A stretch of DNA of 64,000 nucleotides from Sphingomicrobium marinum (GCF_026157105.1 NZ_JANPVQ010000001.1:117501-181500), one strand, 5' to 3'; shown: positions 36,215 through 44,318, counted from the stretch's first letter. Notes: a model not told the origin generated them from the sequence alone. Translations and numbers: made by a program.

Positions 36215-37341
36215 TCCTGCCGAAAAGGCAGGGCCTCGCGCGCCCACTCCATCTCGCGCGAAATCGCGGCACGCTCGCCTTCGACGAAGCGCTCGATCGC
36301 GTCGCGAAATTCCCGATGCGGAATGTAGTGCGCCGACCGCGTGATCACGGGTTCGTAACCGCGCTTTAGCTTGTGTTCGCCCTGCGCACCTGCTTGCACC
36401 ACCGCGACCTTGTTTTCGATCGCCCACTCTATGGCGCGGTAATAACTCAGCTCGAAATGGAGGAAGGGCAGCTCCTCGCTGCACCCCCAATAGCGGCCGT
36501 AGAGCACGTCATCGCCGATGATGTTGAGCGCGCCCGCCACCGGGATGCCATCGCGCCGCGCCAGGAACATCAGCGCGCTATCGCCGAACGTGTCGACCAG
36601 CCCGTCGAAGAAGCCGCGGGTCAGATAGGGCTGACCCCATTTGCGCGCGCCCGTGTCCTGGTAGAACAGCCACATCGCGTCGATGGCCTCGCCGCCTATC
36701 GCACCGCCGCGCAGCGTCTCGATGGTCAGGCCTTCGATGGCCCGCGCGCGCTCCTTGCGGATCGCCTTGCGCTTGCGGCTCGACAGCGCGGCGAGAAAAT
36801 CCTCGAAACTGGCGTAGTCGCGGTTGAACCAGTGAAACTGGATGCCGTCGCGGATCAGCCAGTCGCGCGCTTCGAACGCCGCGATGTCCGCGTCCTCGAG
36901 AAAGGTCGCGTGCGCGCTCGAAAGATTGTTTTGGCGCGTCACCGTTTCGAGCGCGGCAATCAGCGCAGCCGTGTCGCTCCCCAACAAGCGCGGCCCCGGG
37001 CAGGGCGTAAAGGGAACGCTCAGCTGGAGCTTCGGGTAATAGTCGCCGCCCGCGCGATGCCACGCATCCGCCCAAGCATGGTCGAACACATACTCGCCCT
37101 GGCTATGGCTCTTGAGAAAGGCGGGTGCGGCGGCGCGAAGCGCGCCATCGCGCTCGACGGTGACGTAGAGCGGCGACCATCCGGTCCCCTCTCCAACGCT
37201 GCCCGAAGTTTCAAGCAGGCGGTAGAATGCATGGCGCAAAAAGGGGTCGTCAGACCCTGCCAGCGCGTCCCATGCAGCCGCGTCCACGCCCTCGATCGAG
37301 GGGTGGATCTTGGCCAGGACTTGCGTGTCGCTTTCCGCCAT
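36211..37341 (-). CDS. FemAB-like acyltransferase (GNAT fold, COG3146 type)
   Basis: A 376-residue protein whose shape fits the 'peptidogalycan biosynthesis / GNAT' family. It contains FLRHAFYRLLETSGSVGEGT near the N-terminus, LSSRKRKAIRKERARA in the middle and ELSYYRAIEWAIENKVAVVQ near the end. These proteins have a double GNAT fold like FemA/FemX and are thought to transfer acyl or aminoacyl groups; the substrate is unknown. AUG at 37341. Confidence 0.82.
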   Translation of the reverse strand: MAESDTQVLAKIHPSIEGVDAAAWDALAGSDDPFLRHAFYRLLETSGSVGEGTGWSPLYVTVERDGALRAAAPAFLKSHSQGEYVFDHAWADAWHRAGGDYYPKLQLSVPFTPCPGPRLLGSDTAALIAALETVTRQNNLSSAHATFLEDADIAAFEARDWLIRDGIQFHWFNRDYASFEDFLAALSSRKRKAIRKERARAIEGLTIETLRGGAIGGEAIDAMWLFYQDTGARKWGQPYLTRGFFDGLVDTFGDSALMFLARRDGIPVAGALNIIGDDVLYGRYWGCSEELPFLHFELSYYRAIEWAIENKVAVVQAGAQGEHKLKRGYEPVITRSAHYIPHREFRDAIERFVEGERAAISREMEWAREALPFRQD

Positions 37342-37381
37342 GCCCTAATAATGGGGACGAAGGGCGGCGCGCGGAAGGGGA

Positions 37382-37843
37382 CTATTCGACGAGCTTGACG
37401 ACCGCGTCGACCTCGACCGCGACGCCGAGTGGCAGCGTGTTCACGCCAACCGCGGCGCGCGCATGGCGGCCGGCCTCGCCGAACACTTCTTCCATCAGGT
37501 CAGACGCACCATTTATCACCTTGGGCTGGTCGATGAAATCGGGCGCCGAGTTGACGAACCCGCCGAGCTTGACGATCCGCTCGACCCTGTCGAGCGAGCC
37601 GAGCGCTGCCTTCATCTGCGCGAGCAGCATGATGCCGCAGCGGCGTGCCGCTGCCTGCCCGGCTTCGAGATGCATGTTCTCGCCCAGCGTGCCGTTGATC
37701 AGGCTGCCGTCCTCGGCAAAGCTGATCTGCCCCGAAATGTAGAGGAAGCCGCCGGCTTCCACTGCGGGAAGGTAGGAAGCGACCGGTGCGGCGGCCTCGG
37801 GAAGGGTGATGCCGGTGTCGGCAAGGCGTTGTTCGTGGCTCAT
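37382..37843 (-). CDS. RidA-family protein
   Basis: A 153-residue YjgF/YER057c/UK114 protein. RidA enzymes hydrolyse reactive enamine/imine intermediates and protect PLP enzymes. The FLYISGQISFAEDG and HARAAVGVNTLPLGVAVEVD segments are typical, and the arginine that binds the carboxylate in active RidA proteins is present in HARAAVGV. It follows an SDR gene by about 15 bases and is probably the last gene of the DUF3572-HAD-SDR operon. Confidence 0.88.
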   Translation of the reverse strand: MSHEQRLADTGITLPEAAAPVASYLPAVEAGGFLYISGQISFAEDGSLINGTLGENMHLEAGQAAARRCGIMLLAQMKAALGSLDRVERIVKLGGFVNSAPDFIDQPKVINGASDLMEEVFGEAGRHARAAVGVNTLPLGVAVEVDAVVKLVE

Positions 37844-37858
37844 GATCTTGTCCTGTAG

Positions 37859-38605
37859 TTAGTCGCGGTGAACCGCAAAGCCGGCAAAGCTCTGGCTTGT
37901 CGGCATCAGTTCGAGGCGGTTGATATTAAGATGCGGGGGCAGAGAGGCGACCCAGTGGATCGCGTTCGCGATATCTTTCGCCGTCATCGGGTTCATGTCG
38001 GCATAAAGCGTGTCGCTGGCCTCTTTGTCGCCCTCGGTACGTACCAGCGTGAATTCGGTCTCGACCATGCCGGGCTCTATCGAGGTCACCCGCACCCCGG
38101 TGCCCGACAGGTCCGAACGCAGCGACAGGCTGAATTGCGTCAGGAATGCCTTGGTCGCGCCGTAAACCGCGCCGCCGCGATAGGGATAGCTCCCAGCGAC
38201 CGAGGCGAGATTGATGATCGCGCCCTTGTTGTCGATCAGCGTCGGCAAGAGATGGCGGGTAATCGCGATCAGCCCGTCCATATTGGTTCGCATCGCGTTC
38301 AGCTGCTTGTCGAGATCGGCGTTCTGGAAATCGTCCATCGGCGGCGCAAGGCCTGCATTATTGAGCAGCAAGCTGACGTCGCGCCAGCCCTTGGGCAATT
38401 GGCGCACGATGCGACCCAGGTCCTCAAGGTCGCGCATGTCGCTGACGATCGGGTGGAAGGCGCTGCCGAATTTCTCGGCGAGGGTATCGAGACGCTCCTT
38501 GCGCCGTCCGGTGCCGATGACCTTCCAGCCATCACCGATTAAGACCTCGGTCGTCGCAGCGCCGATGCCGGCCGTTGCGCCTGTAATGAAAGCGATCTTG
38601 CTCAT
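37859..38605 (-). CDS. Short-chain dehydrogenase/reductase (YdfG-like)
   Basis: A 248-residue NAD(P)-dependent oxidoreductase. Seen are TGATAGIGAATTEV, the NNAG motif in LLLNNAGLAPP, and catalytic YGATK in GGAVYGATKAFLTQF. The closing LELMPTSQSFAGFAVHRD is like that of YdfG, a 3-hydroxy-acid (serine/allo-threonine) dehydrogenase. The start overlaps the HAD gene stop by ATGA. Confidence 0.87.
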   Translation of the reverse strand: MSKIAFITGATAGIGAATTEVLIGDGWKVIGTGRRKERLDTLAEKFGSAFHPIVSDMRDLEDLGRIVRQLPKGWRDVSLLLNNAGLAPPMDDFQNADLDKQLNAMRTNMDGLIAITRHLLPTLIDNKGAIINLASVAGSYPYRGGAVYGATKAFLTQFSLSLRSDLSGTGVRVTSIEPGMVETEFTLVRTEGDKEASDTLYADMNPMTAKDIANAIHWVASLPPHLNINRLELMPTSQSFAGFAVHRD

Positions 38606-39216
38606 TTTCCCTCCAGTCGGTCGATCAGCCAGCCTGTCGCGGTGCCCCAGTCATCGATCCGCGCATCCGCATGCTGCGCGTCCTCGATATTGGGTGCAAG
38701 CCGCGGCTCGGCCACCATGTGCAGCCGCCAGACGTCCGGATTATACTTGGCGACGCTTTTATGCTGGAAGGCGAGGTCATCGACGAAGGCGGCGCGCGGC
38801 GCGCCATATTGGTCGACCAGCGCCTTGGCCGGGCGCCCCTTGCCGCCGCGATTGGTCACGACCTCATGGCGGATGCCGAGTTTCTCGAGCTGCGCCACGC
38901 GGTAATGATGCGCCTCGTCACCGATATTGGTGAGGATCACGATGTCCGCCACTTCGCCGATCGTCCCCAAAGCCTCCAGCGCACCCGGCACCAGCGTCTG
39001 GCGGTCCATCCCCTCCCGGAAAAAAGCTTCGAGCAAGGGCCAGACCTGGTCTTCTGGAACGACATCGCCGCTGACGCGATAGGTCAGCGCGTCGGCGAAC
39101 TGGCCGCTTGCGAAGGCGAAATCGATGCCATGTTCCTCGCCCAGCCAGTCATCGAAATGACTGACCATGTGCAATAGCACTTCATCGCAATCGGAAATGA
39201 GGAGCGGACGGCTCAT
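38602..39216 (-). CDS. HAD-superfamily hydrolase
   Basis: A 204-residue phosphatase-like protein. The nucleophile motif is LLISDCDEVLL (DxD), and the second and fourth motif regions are visible around VILTNIGDEAHH and AAFVDDLAFQH. The substrate is unknown. It is coupled by ATGA overlaps to DUF3572 upstream and the SDR downstream. Confidence 0.85.
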   Translation of the reverse strand: MSRPLLISDCDEVLLHMVSHFDDWLGEEHGIDFAFASGQFADALTYRVSGDVVPEDQVWPLLEAFFREGMDRQTLVPGALEALGTIGEVADIVILTNIGDEAHHYRVAQLEKLGIRHEVVTNRGGKGRPAKALVDQYGAPRAAFVDDLAFQHKSVAKYNPDVWRLHMVAEPRLAPNIEDAQHADARIDDWGTATGWLIDRLEGK

Positions 39217-39485
39217 GATGCCTCCAGGGCACGGCGGGCTGCCACCAGCCGTTCGGGCGCCACGTCGAGATCGGCCGCCACCGCAAGCAGATCGGGCTCG
39301 TGGCTTTCAAGAAAGGTGAGGCATGCCGCCAGCAGCCCCGGATCGCCAAGTCGCGCGCGCAATTCATCGGCTCCCAGCCCGGTCAGCGCTAGCAGGCGTT
39401 CGGCCCGCTTGTCGTCGGCCAGCGTCGCGGCCAGCGCCTGCAGCGCCAGGGCGGCTGCATTGTCGTTTGGAGCTTTGGGCGTCAT
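39213..39485 (-). CDS. DUF3572 protein
   Basis: A 90-residue, all-helical soluble protein (NDNAAALALQALAATLADD at the start). It matches the alphaproteobacterial DUF3572 family, whose function is unknown. In many relatives it lies beside a DivK-type regulator; here divK starts 41 bases away on the opposite strand. It heads the HAD-SDR-RidA operon through an ATGA overlap. Confidence 0.85.
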   Translation of the reverse strand: MTPKAPNDNAAALALQALAATLADDKRAERLLALTGLGADELRARLGDPGLLAACLTFLESHEPDLLAVAADLDVAPERLVAARRALEAS

Positions 39486-39525
39486 TGCCTAAGGTACGAA
39501 CCTAATCACTGGGGGTTTCACGCGC

Positions 39526-39963
39526 GTGGCACGAATTTTGGTTGTCGAGGACAATGCGCTCAACATCAAGCTGTTCTGCGACCTTCTAAAGGCGCACGGC
39601 CATGATGTGAATGGCGTGATGGACAGCCGCGAGGCGATGGACGCTGCACGCGCGCACGACCCGGAACTGGTGATTACCGATATCCAGCTGCCGCATATCG
39701 ATGGCATCGAACTGATGAAGATGCTGCGCGCCGAGAAGAAATTCGCCGCCGTGCCGATCATGGCGGTGACGGCCTACGCGGGTGAAGGCGATGACGAACG
39801 CATCCGCGCGGCAGGCGCGAACGCCTATCTTGAAAAACCGATCAGCGTCATGAGGTTTGCGGAATCGGTCGCGGCGTTACTCGAACCCGCGCCAGACAAA
39901 GAAAAAGGGGCCGACACCGACCCCTCTTCGCGAAAATCGAATGAGGCCGACGGCCTTACTTGA
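39526..39963 (+). CDS. divK: Single-domain response regulator DivK
   Basis: A 145-residue receiver protein starting at GTG 39526. The phospho-acceptor region [17 protein letters not shown], the acidic pocket in VVEDNALN, the TAYAGEGDD switch and the EKPIS lysine are all present. DivK controls cell-cycle kinases in alphaproteobacteria. After the receiver domain there is a polar tail of about 23 residues ([19 protein letters not shown]) that is not part of the fold. The DNA for this tail also contains the antisense terminator of rpmG. Confidence 0.87.
   Translation: MARILVVEDNALNIKLFCDLLKAHGHDVNGVMDSREAMDAARAHDPELVITDIQLPHIDGIELMKMLRAEKKFAAVPIMAVTAYAGEGDDERIRAAGANAYLEKPISVMRFAESVAALLEPAPDKEKGADTDPSSRKSNEADGLT
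39902..39925 (-). terminator. Intrinsic terminator of rpmG inside divK
   Basis: Read on the minus strand, AGGGG and CCCCT pair around a 10-base loop and are followed by TTTTTCTTT. It lies about 30 bases after the rpmG stop. The DNA is also the sense strand of the divK tail. Confidence 0.55.
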
Positions 39964-40123
39964 TCTTGGCTTCCTTGAACTCGACATGCTTGCGCACGAC
40001 GGGATCATATTTACGCTGCACCATCTTTTCGGTGATGTTGCGCGGATTCTTCTTCGTCACATAGTAGAAGCCCGTGTCGGCCGTGCTGACGAGCTTAATC
40101 TTGACGGTTGCTGGCTTCGCCAT
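39956..40123 (-). CDS. rpmG: 50S ribosomal protein L33
   Basis: A 55-residue ribosomal protein ([20 protein letters not shown], then [20 protein letters not shown]). The ATG at 40123 is the conserved start. This form lacks the zinc-binding cysteines of the C+ L33 version, so it is the zinc-free type. It overlaps the end of divK by 8 bases in convergent orientation. Confidence 0.95.
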   Translation of the reverse strand: MAKPATVKIKLVSTADTGFYYVTKKNPRNITEKMVQRKYDPVVRKHVEFKEAKIK

Positions 40124-40244
40124 GTTCTTGTTCCCGAATCGATAAATTGAAAAGGCGGCGCCCCAAGGCCCGCCCCTGATCGGCGGCTCTTTGGCGGGAC
40201 GAAGCGATTTTGTCAACCCGATCAGCGTGATCGAGATATTTGAT

Positions 40245-40270
40245 CGAACCGCGCTCGCCTTCTGCGCGTT
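40245..40270 (+). promoter_or_regulatory. Possible EcfG-type general-stress promoter of dps
   Basis: CGAAC (40245-40249) and CGTT (40267-40270) are 17 bases apart. The EcfG consensus in alphaproteobacteria is GGAAC-N16/17-CGTT, so there is one mismatch in the -35. dps is a usual member of that regulon, which raises the plausibility. Confidence 0.3.
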
Positions 40271-40271
40271 C

Positions 40272-40289
40272 TTCTCCTGAATAGGAGAA
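40272..40289 (+). promoter_or_regulatory. Inverted repeat covering the dps ribosome-binding site
   Basis: TTCTCCT (40272-40278) and AGGAGAA (40283-40289) are perfect inverted arms around GAAT. The right arm is the Shine-Dalgarno sequence of dps, 8 bases before its ATG. It could fold to hide the site or act as a protein-binding site in DNA. Confidence 0.45.
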
Positions 40290-40296
40290 ACAAAGG

Positions 40297-40803
40297 ATGA
40301 TCAAGATGACCGACGCACCCGAAAAACTCGCCACCCCGACCGACCTCAAATCGAACGAGATCAAGGACGTCGCCGAAGGGCTCAATCGCGTGCTGGCCGA
40401 CAGCTATGCGCTCTATCTCAAGACCAAGAACTTTCACTGGCACGTGTCGGGCCCGCATTTTCGCGACTACCACCTGATGTTCGACGAACAGGCCGCCGCG
40501 ATCCTCGGCACCACCGATGCGATCGCCGAACGCGTGCGCAAGACCGGCAACACCACCTTGCGCTCGATCGGCGACATTTCGCGCCACCAGACGATCGACG
40601 ATAACGATGCCGATTTTGTCAGCGCCAAGGATATGCTCAAGGAACTGCGCGACGACAACCTGGCGCTGGTCGAGACGCTGCGCGTGGTGAAGACCGCCGC
40701 TGATGACAGCGATGATCATGCGACCTCGGCGCTGGTCGACGAATGGATCGACGCCGCCGAAGAACGCGCATGGTTCCTCTTCGAAAGCGCGCAGAGCGGC
40801 TAA
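40297..40803 (+). CDS. dps: Dps-family ferritin-like DNA protection protein
   Basis: A 168-residue protein that forms a 12-mer, oxidises and stores iron, and protects DNA from peroxide. The ferroxidase motif is clear: [20 protein letters not shown] with the conserved His, Asp and Glu. The N-terminal tail is short and acidic rather than Lys-rich, so direct DNA binding is less certain. AGGAGA lies 8 bases before the ATG. A strong terminator follows at 40831. Confidence 0.92.
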   Translation: MIKMTDAPEKLATPTDLKSNEIKDVAEGLNRVLADSYALYLKTKNFHWHVSGPHFRDYHLMFDEQAAAILGTTDAIAERVRKTGNTTLRSIGDISRHQTIDDNDADFVSAKDMLKELRDDNLALVETLRVVKTAADDSDDHATSALVDEWIDAAEERAWFLFESAQSG

Positions 40804-40830
40804 GGCCAAAGCCCGCATACTGAACAAAAG

Positions 40831-40867
40831 AGCGTGCATGGCGGTTATCCTGCCATGCGCGCTTTTT
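40831..40867 (+). terminator. Intrinsic terminator of dps, overlapping the ligase start
   Basis: AGCGTGCATGGC (40831-40842) pairs with GCCATGCGCGCT (40852-40863), 12 base pairs with one G-T pair, followed by five T (40863-40867). The ATG that best starts the ligase gene (40855) lies in the right arm. Confidence 0.75.
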
Positions 40868-42420
40868 CGCGATTACTGGACGACCTCACTTACACCCGCA
40901 GCCGCAATGCGAAGCTGCGGTTGATCGGCGATTACCTCAAATCGGCGCCCGATCCCGATCGCGGATGGGCGCTTGCTGCGCTGACCGGCGAAATGGACAT
41001 CGCCAGCGTCAAGCCCTCGTTGATCCGCGCGCTTGCCGAGGAGAAGATCGATCCGGTCCTCTACAAGATCAGCCGCGATTTCGTCGGCGATTCAGCCGAA
41101 ACGCTCAGCCTTCTCTGGGGCCCCGAAGGGCATGACGACGTGCGCCTCGCCGATGCGGTCGAAGCGCTGCAGGCGGCGAGCAGGAGCGATGCGCCGGCGG
41201 TCCTCGCTGGCCTGCTCGACCGGCTCGATGCGTCGGGCCGCTACGCGCTCATCAAGCTGGCCACCGGCGCGCTGCGCGTCGGGGTATCGGCGCGATTGGC
41301 CAAGCAGGCGCTGGCTGATGCCTTTGGCCTCAAGGTCGAGGACGTCGAGGAAGTCTGGCACGCGCTTGCGCCGCCCTATGACGCGTTGTTCGCCTGGGGC
41401 GAGGGGCGCGCCGATCCACCCAATGTTTCCGAGCTCCCTGTCTTCCGCCCCTTCATGCTGGCGCATCCGCTGGAAGACGATGCGAGGATCGACCTCGCCG
41501 CTTACGCCGCCGAATGGAAGTGGGATGGCATCCGCGTGCAGCTGGTGCGCGCCGGAGGCGAAACACGGCTCTACAGCCGCACCGGCGACGACATCACGCA
41601 CAGCTTTCCCGACGTTGCCGAGGCGCTGGAGATCGACGCGGTGCTTGATGGCGAGCTGCTGATACGCGGTGCCGATCAGGGCGGTGAAGCGGGCAGCTTC
41701 AACGCGCTGCAGCAACGTCTCGGTCGCAAAATCGTGTCGAAGAAGATTCAGTCCGAAAACCCCGCGTTCGTGCGGCTCTACGACGTCCTGATCGACGGGA
41801 AGAAGGACCTGCGCGAACTTGGCTGGGAGCGGCGCCGCGCGCGGCTCGAACAGCTTGTTCCCAAGCTTCCGGGCGACCGTTTCGACCTTTCAAGCGTGAT
41901 CGATGCAGGCAGCATCGCCCAGCTTGAGGCGCTGCGCGAAGAAGCGCGCCAGACGGGCGTCGAAGGCCTGATGCTCAAGCGGCGCGATTCGGCCTATGTC
42001 GCGGGGCGGCGCGTTGGGCTGTGGTACAAATGGAAGCGCGATCCGCTCAATGCCGATTGCGTCATGATGTATGCGCAGCGCGGCTCGGGAAAGCGCTCTT
42101 CCTTCTTTTCCGATTATACCTTCGGCTGCTGGACCGAGGACGGTCAGTTGCTGCCCGTCGGTAAGGCCTATTTCGGCTTTACCGACGAGGAACTGAAGTG
42201 GCTCGACCGCTTCGTGCGCCGCAATACGATCAACAGATTCGGGCCGGTGCGCGAGGTCGAAAAGACGCTGGTGCTCGAAGTGGCCTTCGATTCGATCCAC
42301 GCCAGCAAGCGCCACAAGTCGGGGCTCGCCATGCGCTTCCCGCGCATCAGTCGGATCCGTGACGACAAGCCGGCCGAGGAGGCCGACACGATCGCCAACC
42401 TGGAAAAACTCGTGAGCTAG
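40855..42420 (+). CDS. ATP-dependent DNA ligase (cisplatin-response type)
   Basis: A 521-residue ligase from ATG 40855 (MRAFSRLLDDLTYTRSRNAK); an in-frame GTG at 40834 would add seven residues. The adenylation motif is EWKWDGIR with Lys222 as nucleophile; the OB-fold domain is at the C-terminus (GLAMRFPRISRIRDDKP). Relatives belong to a repair cluster with an exonuclease, a DEAD/DEAH helicase and a phosphoesterase; none of these is found in this window. No good ribosome site is seen, and the start lies within the dps terminator. Confidence 0.92.
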   Translation: MRAFSRLLDDLTYTRSRNAKLRLIGDYLKSAPDPDRGWALAALTGEMDIASVKPSLIRALAEEKIDPVLYKISRDFVGDSAETLSLLWGPEGHDDVRLADAVEALQAASRSDAPAVLAGLLDRLDASGRYALIKLATGALRVGVSARLAKQALADAFGLKVEDVEEVWHALAPPYDALFAWGEGRADPPNVSELPVFRPFMLAHPLEDDARIDLAAYAAEWKWDGIRVQLVRAGGETRLYSRTGDDITHSFPDVAEALEIDAVLDGELLIRGADQGGEAGSFNALQQRLGRKIVSKKIQSENPAFVRLYDVLIDGKKDLRELGWERRRARLEQLVPKLPGDRFDLSSVIDAGSIAQLEALREEARQTGVEGLMLKRRDSAYVAGRRVGLWYKWKRDPLNADCVMMYAQRGSGKRSSFFSDYTFGCWTEDGQLLPVGKAYFGFTDEELKWLDRFVRRNTINRFGPVREVEKTLVLEVAFDSIHASKRHKSGLAMRFPRISRIRDDKPAEEADTIANLEKLVS

Positions 42421-42423
42421 GGC

Positions 42424-42789
42424 CTATTGCCCGGCGGGCTGGGCCTGCTGGGCAAGGCGCTGGAAGCGGCCGAGCCGTTCGCCCATGTGCCGCGCGCATG
42501 CCTGCGTAATCGCGCCCAGCGTCTTCCCTGCCATGCCGTCCAGTGCGGCCTGCACCGCCTCGGTGAGCTGCGCATCCTGCTGCGCCAACAGATCGACCCT
42601 GGCGGTATAGAACATCGCCATTCCGGTCATCTGCATCCGCGCCTGCGGGTCCTGCTGCTGCGCGGCGCTCTGGTTAAGCGCGACCATGCACTGCACCTCG
42701 AACTGCGGGGTGCCAGGCGTCTGGACAGCGGCGGGCGGCGGGGTCTGCGCGGCCTGCGTAAAGGCGGCAAGGCCAAGAAGGATCGACAT
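42424..42789 (-). CDS. Small exported protein, unknown function
   Basis: A 121-residue protein with a short signal-like N-terminus (MSILLGLAAFTQAAQ), a Pro-rich stretch (TPPPAAVQTPGTP) and a helical body with many Gln, Ala and Met and two Cys (FEVQCMVALNQ, ITQACARHMGER). I do not recognise a family. It ends 3 bases from the convergent ligase stop. Confidence 0.65.
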   Translation of the reverse strand: MSILLGLAAFTQAAQTPPPAAVQTPGTPQFEVQCMVALNQSAAQQQDPQARMQMTGMAMFYTARVDLLAQQDAQLTEAVQAALDGMAGKTLGAITQACARHMGERLGRFQRLAQQAQPAGQ

Positions 42790-42875
42790 GCTTTACTCCT
42801 GGAATGGAACTGGTTCCGCAGTATCGCTATCAGGCATCGCCCAGCCATGCCAACACTTTGTTTTGTCGAGGCTTT

Positions 42876-43391
42876 TTAGAGTGGCTTTTCCATCACGATA
42901 AATTTGAGATCATTGCGCTTGGGTAGCCCGAAGCGCGGATCGTGCATCGGAAAGGGCCGCGTGTTTCCCGTGTCGACATAGCCCTGCCGCGCATACCAGG
43001 CGATCAATTCGTCGCGCTGGCGAATGACCTGGCATTCCATCACCGATGCGCCGAAGGATCGCGCGACATTCTCGCCCGCGGCCAGCAATCGTCGCCCGAG
43101 CCCGGCGGCCTGGCGCTGTGGGTCGATGGTCAGCATGCCGAAATAAGCGCGCCCATCGCCCTTGTCGGTAACGAGGATCGAACCGACGAGCGCGTCATTG
43201 TCGCGCATGACGAGCATATGCTGCGTCGGATCTTCGAGAATTTCGCCAAGTTCGCGAGCGTCGGTGCGCTGGCCGCCCAACAGGTCGGCTTCGGTGGTCC
43301 AACCGGCCTTCGAGCTTTCGCCTCGATAGGCGCTTTCGACCAGCCGATGGAGGCTGTCAATATCGTCGGTCGAGGCGCGTTCGATCTGCAT
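42876..43391 (-). CDS. GNAT-family N-acetyltransferase
   Basis: A 171-residue acetyl-CoA-dependent transferase from ATG 43391 (MQIERASTDDIDSLHRLVES); ATG 43403 and 43412 are in frame but the latter touches the preceding terminator. The acetyl-CoA-binding motif A is at LTIDPQRQAAGLGRRLLAAG, and the end (YARQGYVDTGNTRPFPM) fits the family. The substrate is unknown. Confidence 0.85.
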   Translation of the reverse strand: MQIERASTDDIDSLHRLVESAYRGESSKAGWTTEADLLGGQRTDARELGEILEDPTQHMLVMRDNDALVGSILVTDKGDGRAYFGMLTIDPQRQAAGLGRRLLAAGENVARSFGASVMECQVIRQRDELIAWYARQGYVDTGNTRPFPMHDPRFGLPKRNDLKFIVMEKPL

Positions 43392-43411
43392 TGCCGAACC
43401 CATGACACACA

Positions 43412-43440
43412 AAAGCCCGCCCGGAAATGCCGGACGGGCC
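43412..43440 (-). terminator. Intrinsic terminator of the cold-shock gene
   Basis: Read on the minus strand, GCCCGTCCGG and CCGGGCGGGC pair, with one mismatch, across a short loop, and CTTTT follows. It lies 26 bases after the stop of the cold-shock gene and just before the GNAT gene. Confidence 0.7.
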
Positions 43441-43466
43441 CTTGGTGATTCGCTGTTGAAAGCGCC

Positions 43467-44318
43467 CTAGCTGGAGGGCTTGAGGTTCACCGCGGCATAT
43501 TTGCCGCGCTGGTCCACTTCCAGATCGAATTCGAACCGGTCGCCTTCGTTGATCGAAGGGATACCGGCGCGCTCGACCGCGCTGATATGCACGAACGCAT
43601 CGGGCTGTCCGTCATCGCGCTGGATGAAACCAAAGCCCTTCATGGCGTTGAAGAACTTGACCGTTCCGGTCGCTGTTTCGCCGGTCAGTTCGCGCTTGTT
43701 GAAGCCGCCACCGCCAGCGCCAGCGCCAGCGCCGGCACTACCGCCGCGTTCGACCGCCATCGGCTCGCCCTCGATGACCAGGTTGGTCGCCGAAACGCGG
43801 CCGCCGCGATCCACCAGCGTGAATTCCAGCGGCTGGCCATCGGCCAGATCGGTCAGGCCGGCTGCTTCGACTGCGCTGATATGGACGAAGACATCTTCGC
43901 CGCCATCTTCGCGCACGATAAAGCCGAAGCCCTTCTGCGGATTGAAGAATTTGACCTGGCCTTTGCCTTCGCCAACGACCTGTGGGGGCATGCCGCCACC
44001 GCCGCCGCCGCCGCGATAGCCACCGCCACCACCGCCGCCGCCGCGATAGCCACCGCCACCGCCGCCACCGCGGTCCTGGTATCCACCACCGCCGCCGCCA
44101 TAGCCGCCGCCACGGTCTTGGTAGCCACCGCCACCACCGCCGTAACCGCCGCCGCCGCCGCGATGATTGTCACCGCCGCCACCGCCGCGGTATCCACCGC
44201 CGCCGCCGCGATCCTGATATCCCTGATCCTGGTAAGGAGGCGTCTCCTCAAACATAGCGTCGCGCTTGTCGCGACCCCGTCCACCACGGTCGCCCTTGCG
44301 CCCTCTATCGTAACCCAT
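43467..44318 (-). CDS. Gly-rich double cold-shock-domain RNA-binding protein
   Basis: A 283-residue protein from ATG 44318 (MGYDRGRKGDRGGRGRDKRD). Residues 1-112 are low-complexity, made of GGGGGYQDRGG and GGGGGYRGG blocks. Two cold-shock domains follow: about 118-180 (GQVKFFNPQKGFGFI, EDVFVHISAVE) and about 215-281 (GTVKFFNAMKGFGFI, DAFVHISAVE). Both keep the RNP1 and RNP2 aromatics, so both can bind RNA or single-stranded DNA. The Gly/Tyr/Arg-rich part is probably unstructured. A terminator follows. The usual CspA is about 70 residues with one domain. Confidence 0.88.
   Translation of the reverse strand: MGYDRGRKGDRGGRGRDKRDAMFEETPPYQDQGYQDRGGGGGYRGGGGGDNHRGGGGGYGGGGGGYQDRGGGYGGGGGGYQDRGGGGGGGYRGGGGGGGGYRGGGGGGGMPPQVVGEGKGQVKFFNPQKGFGFIVREDGGEDVFVHISAVEAAGLTDLADGQPLEFTLVDRGGRVSATNLVIEGEPMAVERGGSAGAGAGAGGGGFNKRELTGETATGTVKFFNAMKGFGFIQRDDGQPDAFVHISAVERAGIPSINEGDRFEFDLEVDQRGKYAAVNLKPSS

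Noticed and set aside
43980-44230. Dense short repeats that could suggest a CRISPR or satellite array
   Set aside because: The repeats are GGN codons of the Gly-rich part of the cold-shock protein; there are no regular repeats with unique spacers.
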